Source of the DNA: an uncultured Candidatus Saccharibacteria bacterium | GTDB taxonomy: Bacteria > Patescibacteriota > Saccharimonadia > Saccharimonadales > UBA4665 | NCBI GenBank assembly: GCA_903836325.1 | Contig: CAILQE010000034.1 | Location: forward strand, 1-8,803 | Direction of reading: 5' to 3' | DNA: 8,803 bases | Shown here: in pieces, positions 5,755 to 8,803 of the stretch | How positions within the stretch are numbered: position 1 is the first letter of the stretch | Layout: every line of letters begins with the position of its first letter | The notes under the pieces: model-generated | Told to the model about the DNA's origin: nothing | Seen by the model: only the letters and a program-made list of their open reading frames with translations | Databases searched by the model: none | Program-made: the position numbers and the translations under genes

Positions 5755-5771
5755 TAGCAAAATATTTGCTA
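5755..5771 (+). repeat. Perfect inverted repeat before the threonine ammonia-lyase gene
   Basis: TAGCAAA-ATA-TTTGCTA, seven perfect pairs with a 3-base centre. It lies 17 bases after the tilS stop and directly ahead of a TATAAT box. It has no following T run, so it is a poor intrinsic terminator; an operator site or a weak hairpin between the genes are the alternatives. Confidence 0.5.
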
Positions 5772-5777
5772 ATAATA

Positions 5778-5783
5778 TATAAT
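5778..5783 (+). promoter_or_regulatory. -10 box of the threonine ammonia-lyase-like gene
   Basis: Perfect TATAAT, 17 bases before the ATG at 5801. It covers the first base of an upstream in-frame TTG (5783), so if this is the -10 that TTG cannot be the translation start. A TTGACC at 5745-5750 is too far (27 bases) to be its -35. Confidence 0.4.
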
Positions 5784-5800
5784 TGCTCTACACAAATCTT

Positions 5801-6799
5801 ATGCCAAACAATATTGAATCCTCATTTCTCCTTGAACAAACATTTAAAGCTCAAGAAATATTAGCTAAAACTAATTTAGTTCTGCCTACTGAAATAATGC
5901 TTGCAAATGATTTAGTAGAAGATCAAGAAGATACTCTTTGGATATCTAGTGAAATACACCAAGTAATTAAAGCATATAAAATTAGGGGTGCCGCTAATGC
6001 TGCAATCCAACTTGCTGCTAACGAACGTTGTTTAGCGCTAGTTACTGCATCTGCCGGCAATCATGCTCAGGCAGTAGCATTAATGGCAAATGAGCTAAAC
6101 GTTCCTGCTTCCATTGTAATGCCTTCAAATACTCCAGATTATAAAGTAGATAGGGTAGAATCATTTTCATCAAGAAAAACTAAAGTAATCTTAGAGGGCG
6201 AAACTTTTGATGAAGCTGAAGAATATGCTAAATATCTAGCAGAAAAACAATCGCTGTTTATGATACATCCTTTTAATGACAGAAAGATAATAGAGGGTCA
6301 GGGAACCTGGGCTCTTGAATTAATAAAATCTCTAAAACACATCAATAACATTTATGTACCTGTGGGAGGTGGAGGTCTAATAGCGGGCATGGCTTCAGTT
6401 TTTAAATCTCTAAGTCCAAAAACTAGAATAGTAGCCGTCGAACCTGAGGGGGCAGCTTCACTTACTGCTGCTTATAAAAACTCAGGACCTAAGAAACTTG
6501 AATCAATCGATACATTTGTTGATGGAGCAAGCGTAAAAATTGTTGGAGAAATCCCATTTAATATATTTAAAGATCTTGTTGATGAAGTAATTCTTATAGA
6601 CAATAAAGAAACCATTGAAGCTACGAAGAAATTAAATAATAAATTCTCTCCAAGGATGATTGAATTCGCTGGAGCTCTTTCTTTTGCTGCGTACATAAAA
6701 GACCAGGGAAGATCAAAAGGGGATAGCTCACTTTGTTTAGTTACCGGTGGTAATCTTAGCAGGGATAGATATAATATTTTCGTTAATCAACAGCAATAG
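5801..6799 (+). CDS. ilvA: Threonine ammonia-lyase (dehydratase)-like PLP enzyme
   Basis: Fold-type II PLP enzyme; the closest family deaminates threonine (or serine) to 2-oxobutyrate (or pyruvate) and ammonia in the cytoplasm. Counting from the ATG (332 residues): the PLP lysine is K60 in AYKIRGA, the substrate-carboxylate loop is SAGNH (84-88), the phosphate-binding loop is GGGG (189-192), FVDGAS follows near 239-244 and the end carries TGGNLSRDR. There is no C-terminal ACT-like regulatory domain, so length matches the short, TdcB-like form. The segment just before the lysine, normally close to KREDxQxVRSYK in short forms, reads SSEIHQVIKAYK here, so the exact substrate is uncertain; serine racemase or another amino-acid lyase is possible. 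ATG 5801 is chosen over an in-frame TTG at 5783 because a TATAAT overlaps the latter. No Shine-Dalgarno. The 3' end overlaps the aldehyde dehydrogenase gene. Confidence 0.85.
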   Translation: MPNNIESSFLLEQTFKAQEILAKTNLVLPTEIMLANDLVEDQEDTLWISSEIHQVIKAYKIRGAANAAIQLAANERCLALVTASAGNHAQAVALMANELNVPASIVMPSNTPDYKVDRVESFSSRKTKVILEGETFDEAEEYAKYLAEKQSLFMIHPFNDRKIIEGQGTWALELIKSLKHINNIYVPVGGGGLIAGMASVFKSLSPKTRIVAVEPEGAASLTAAYKNSGPKKLESIDTFVDGASVKIVGEIPFNIFKDLVDEVILIDNKETIEATKKLNNKFSPRMIEFAGALSFAAYIKDQGRSKGDSSLCLVTGGNLSRDRYNIFVNQQQ

Positions 6800-8147
6800 T
6801 TTTAATATTGACGAATTCTCTAATACCGAATTCAGACAACTCTCTACCATATCCGGATTTCTTTATTCCACCAAATGGTAATCTTGGATCTGATGCTACA
6901 ACGCTATTTATAAAAACATTTCCAGATTCTATTTTTCTAGCCATTTCTAGACCCTTCTTAATATCTTTAGTCATTATCGTTCCACCAAGTCCAAACATAG
7001 ATGAATTCGCTATTTCAATTGCATCCTCATCTTTATCAAAACCAATTACTGACCAGACTGGAGCAAATACTTCTTCTATGAAAACTGTATTATCTTTTGA
7101 ATCTAACTCGAGAATAGTCGGAAGGTAAAAGCAGCCTTTAAGGTCAGCTCTTTTTCCTCCAGTAATTAATCTAGCTCCTTCACTAATAGCTTTTGTAACT
7201 TGTTCTTCGGCGGTAGATAAAATCTGCTCATTTACTAGTGGTCCAATATCTGTGTCTTCAATGTTTGGATCTCCCACCTTAAGAGCTTCTACCCTAGTTT
7301 TTAATTTAGCAATAAACTCTTCTTTAATAGAAGAGTGAATAATGAATCTCTTTAACGCATCACAAACTTGTCCAGCATTATTTTTAAGCCTTCCGTTAAG
7401 TGCAAGTTCTACAGATTTATCTATATCGGCATCTTCGCTTACTATAAATGCATCGCTTCCACCTAGCTCTAAAACTGTTTTTTTAATTTGTCGTCCAGCT
7501 TGCATAGCTACTTCGCTTCCTGCATGTTCGCTTCCAGTTAGAGTCACTGCTTTAATAATCGGGTTATTGATAACTTCCTCAACTTGAGATGAGCTTATTG
7601 CTAAATTCTGAAAAACTCCTTTAGGGAATCCTGCTTCTATAAAAACTTTTTCTAGTTTAGCGGCACACATTTGTACATTCGATGAGTGTTTAAGTACTAC
7701 TACGTTTCCGGCCATTAGCGAAGGTGCTGCAAATCTAATAACTTGCCAGAAAGGGAAGTTCCAAGGCATTACAGCTAAGATAGTGCCGAGTGGTTCGAAG
7801 CTAACAAAACTTTTCTTATGTGCAGTCTTAACTTCTCGGTCTGAAAGCATTGCTTCGCCGTTATTAGCTATGAATTCTAAAGTGCTCGCAGCTTTTTCTA
7901 ATTCTAATTTAGAAGCTTTAATAGTTTTACCAACTTCGTTAGTTATTAATTTAGAAATATTATCGTCTTCTCTTAGAGATCTAGCTAATTTCTTTAGCAA
8001 CCTTCTTCTTTCCTCAAAAGAGGTTTTACTCCATTCGTGAAAAACCTTAGAACTTAATTCTAGTTTTCTAACTACTTCTTCACTACTCAATGTATCTAGT
8101 TCTACGAGTAATTCTAAGTTAGTAGGATTTATTGAGATTAACTTCAT
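6783..8147 (-). CDS. Aldehyde dehydrogenase, succinate-semialdehyde dehydrogenase type
   Basis: NAD(P)+-dependent oxidation of an aldehyde to its acid; the best-fitting group is succinate-semialdehyde dehydrogenase (Sad/YneI or GabD). The 454 residues are full length. Motifs: MPWNFPFWQ (127-135) with the oxyanion Asn130, VLKHSSN (151-157) in the cofactor site, TGSEHAGSEVA (204-214), LELGGSD (226-232) with general base Glu227, NNAGQVCDALKRF (256-268) with nucleophile Cys262, EEVFAPV (358-364) and PFGGIKKSGYGRE (424-436). All catalytic residues are present. Start: an AGGAG lies 8 bases before the ATG at 8147, inside the preceding small ORF, whose TAG stop directly abuts this ATG, so it is the third gene of a minus-strand operon and probably translationally coupled. 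The last 17 bases overlap the convergent enzyme gene. True substrate is not decided by sequence. Confidence 0.93.
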   Translation of the reverse strand: MKLISINPTNLELLVELDTLSSEEVVRKLELSSKVFHEWSKTSFEERRRLLKKLARSLREDDNISKLITNEVGKTIKASKLELEKAASTLEFIANNGEAMLSDREVKTAHKKSFVSFEPLGTILAVMPWNFPFWQVIRFAAPSLMAGNVVVLKHSSNVQMCAAKLEKVFIEAGFPKGVFQNLAISSSQVEEVINNPIIKAVTLTGSEHAGSEVAMQAGRQIKKTVLELGGSDAFIVSEDADIDKSVELALNGRLKNNAGQVCDALKRFIIHSSIKEEFIAKLKTRVEALKVGDPNIEDTDIGPLVNEQILSTAEEQVTKAISEGARLITGGKRADLKGCFYLPTILELDSKDNTVFIEEVFAPVWSVIGFDKDEDAIEIANSSMFGLGGTIMTKDIKKGLEMARKIESGNVFINSVVASDPRLPFGGIKKSGYGRELSEFGIREFVNIKTIAVD

Positions 8148-8252
8148 CTAGCCTACTCCTGTAGAAGTTAGGGAATTGGCGCTAGTAGGAATTAATAATG
8201 CGTTTGCAGAAAGAGTATTATTGCTGGTTGGAGTTGTCGGGTTGTATGCCAT
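8148..8252 (-). CDS. Small ORF, 34 residues, Thr/Ser/Asn-rich
   Basis: A 34-codon frame starting MAYNPTTPTSNNT and ending TSTGVG, with TAG stop directly against the aldehyde dehydrogenase ATG. The composition (Thr, Ser, Asn, Ala, Pro; no Lys, Arg, Asp, Glu or Cys) resembles that of the preceding 152-residue protein and not a cytosolic enzyme. An AGGA that uses the end of the preceding gene's stop codon lies 7 bases before the ATG, so coupling is likely at both ends. No family recognised. It may be a real small surface- or tail-associated peptide, a remnant of a longer protein of the same kind, or a coupling leader for the dehydrogenase. Confidence 0.6.
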   Translation of the reverse strand: MAYNPTTPTSNNTLSANALLIPTSANSLTSTGVG

Positions 8253-8261
8253 TTTTAAATC

Positions 8262-8720
8262 CTATATCACATACCAGTTTGATCCATCACTTGCTAATGA
8301 TAATGAGACGTATGGCACCTTGATTTGAATTGGTGTTGTTGAGCTGGCATTAGTTCCATCGATAGTTTGACTTGCTACAGTAGAAATAGAGACTATATTA
8401 GGAGTGGTATCTGTTTTCTTTATTGTGTGAATGATTCCTGGATATGCTGTAGCGTCAGTAAGGGTTATGGCGATAGCATTAGAAGCAGCATAAGCCAAAA
8501 CAGTTTCGTTTCCAGTTGTATTTCCACCTGATCCGATTGTATATGTAGTCGTAATAGCAGAGTTAATTGTAGAAACATATGAAAGTGCGCCAGCTTGAAC
8601 TGAAGCAGTTGGAATTCCAGCTACGGTTTTAGAGACTAAAGCATAGCTAAGAAATGAATTTAAAACAGTACCCCAGTTTCCTGTGTCTCCACTTACAATA
8701 GGAAGTCTATTCGAAGCCAA
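8262..8720 (-). CDS. Phage-tail/surface-domain-like protein, 152 residues
   Basis: Begins with a TTG codon, supported by an AGAGGGG Shine-Dalgarno exactly 7 bases upstream (8734-8728); no ATG occurs nearby. The N-terminus (NRLPIVSGDTGNWGTVLNSFLS, residues 4-25) has the LPxVxGDTGxWGxxLNxFL pattern that I recall at the start of many Patescibacteria hypothetical and tail-fibre-like proteins. The middle is Ala/Thr/Ser/Gly-rich, and the C-terminal part (about 97-152), with IKKTD, SQTIDGT and SDGSNWYVI, resembles beta-rich carbohydrate- or surface-binding tail domains ending in DGxNWYV. No signal peptide or anchor is seen, which fits a phage- or tail-type particle protein or leaderless export. Possible roles are attachment or structure; this is inference. 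It is the first gene of an operon with the 34-residue ORF and the aldehyde dehydrogenase. Confidence 0.8.
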   Translation of the reverse strand: MASNRLPIVSGDTGNWGTVLNSFLSYALVSKTVAGIPTASVQAGALSYVSTINSAITTTYTIGSGGNTTGNETVLAYAASNAIAITLTDATAYPGIIHTIKKTDTTPNIVSISTVASQTIDGTNASSTTPIQIKVPYVSLSLASDGSNWYVI

Positions 8721-8803
8721 CTTTTAACCCCTCTTAATATATAATAATGATATCATAAGCACATTGTTGAATATTAGTAATAAAAATAATAAAATATTTA
8801 ATA
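8721..8803. other. AT-rich upstream region of the minus-strand operon
   Basis: Holds the Shine-Dalgarno of the TTG-start gene (8728-8734) and probably its promoter: TATTAT on the minus strand (8746-8741), with TTCAAC (8771-8766) 19 bases further up as a poor -35. A perfect 10-bp palindrome, ATGATATCAT (8747-8756), lies between them. The last bases are nearly all A/T with no reading frame that can be supported. Confidence 0.35.

Noticed and set aside
6808..8040. Several plus-strand frames of 81-106 codons, rich in Ser/Leu/Pro
   Set aside because: They are antisense shadows of the intact aldehyde dehydrogenase gene.
8262..8803. A prophage at the right edge
   Set aside because: Only one tail-like domain protein is visible, with no integrase, terminase, capsid or lysis gene, so a prophage cannot be claimed from this window.
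1..8803. CRISPR arrays, insertion sequences, toxin-antitoxin or known defence genes
   Set aside because: No regularly spaced repeats, transposase motifs, terminal inverted repeats or recognisable toxin/antitoxin or nuclease motifs were seen on either strand.

Overview
The window looks like chromosomal DNA of a low-GC bacterium using the standard genetic code. Motifs in the dihydrouridine synthase (a Cys in place of the usual second Gly/Ala of the GCP loop, and a SKVPADY segment after the HART motif), the short TilS and the many small hypothetical proteins are most like Candidate Phyla Radiation (Patescibacteria) genomes, perhaps Saccharibacteria. That placement rests on memory of family sequences and is an inference.

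Left part (1-2520, mostly +): the 3' end of an unrecognised gene, a tRNA-dihydrouridine synthase, a tRNA(CAU) on the minus strand that best fits tRNA-Ile2, an FtsB/DivIC-type cell-division membrane protein, and an initiator tRNA-fMet with its own extended -10 promoter and an intrinsic terminator.

Middle (2520-4860): a near-consensus promoter drives an isolated 29-codon ORF that ends in a strong two-way terminator. Facing it is an unrecognised 554-residue soluble protein on the minus strand, whose promoter starts directly behind the 3' end of a minus-strand elongator tRNA-Met. The 554-residue gene is somewhat richer in G+C than its neighbours. The stretch 2483-2954 has no long gene; it holds the fMet terminator, the small-ORF promoter, the 29-codon ORF and the bidirectional terminator, with nothing further seen in 2854-2954 beyond a weak repeat discussed in the findings.

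Right part (4860-8803): tilS (+), a threonine ammonia-lyase-like PLP enzyme (+), then on the minus strand an operon read from 8720 to 6783: a phage-tail/surface-domain protein with a TTG start, a 34-codon Thr/Ser/Asn-rich ORF, and an aldehyde dehydrogenase of the succinate-semialdehyde type. The enzyme genes at 5801-6799 and 6783-8147 converge and overlap by 17 bp.

The clearest functional theme is tRNA biology: all three kinds of CAU tRNA (initiator Met, elongator Met, Ile2) lie within 3 kb, next to TilS, the enzyme that separates Ile2 from Met by making lysidine, and a Dus enzyme that reduces tRNA uridines. No mobile element, CRISPR array or complete known defence system was seen. The least explained items are the 554-residue protein, the 29-codon gene and the tail-domain/aldehyde dehydrogenase operon.
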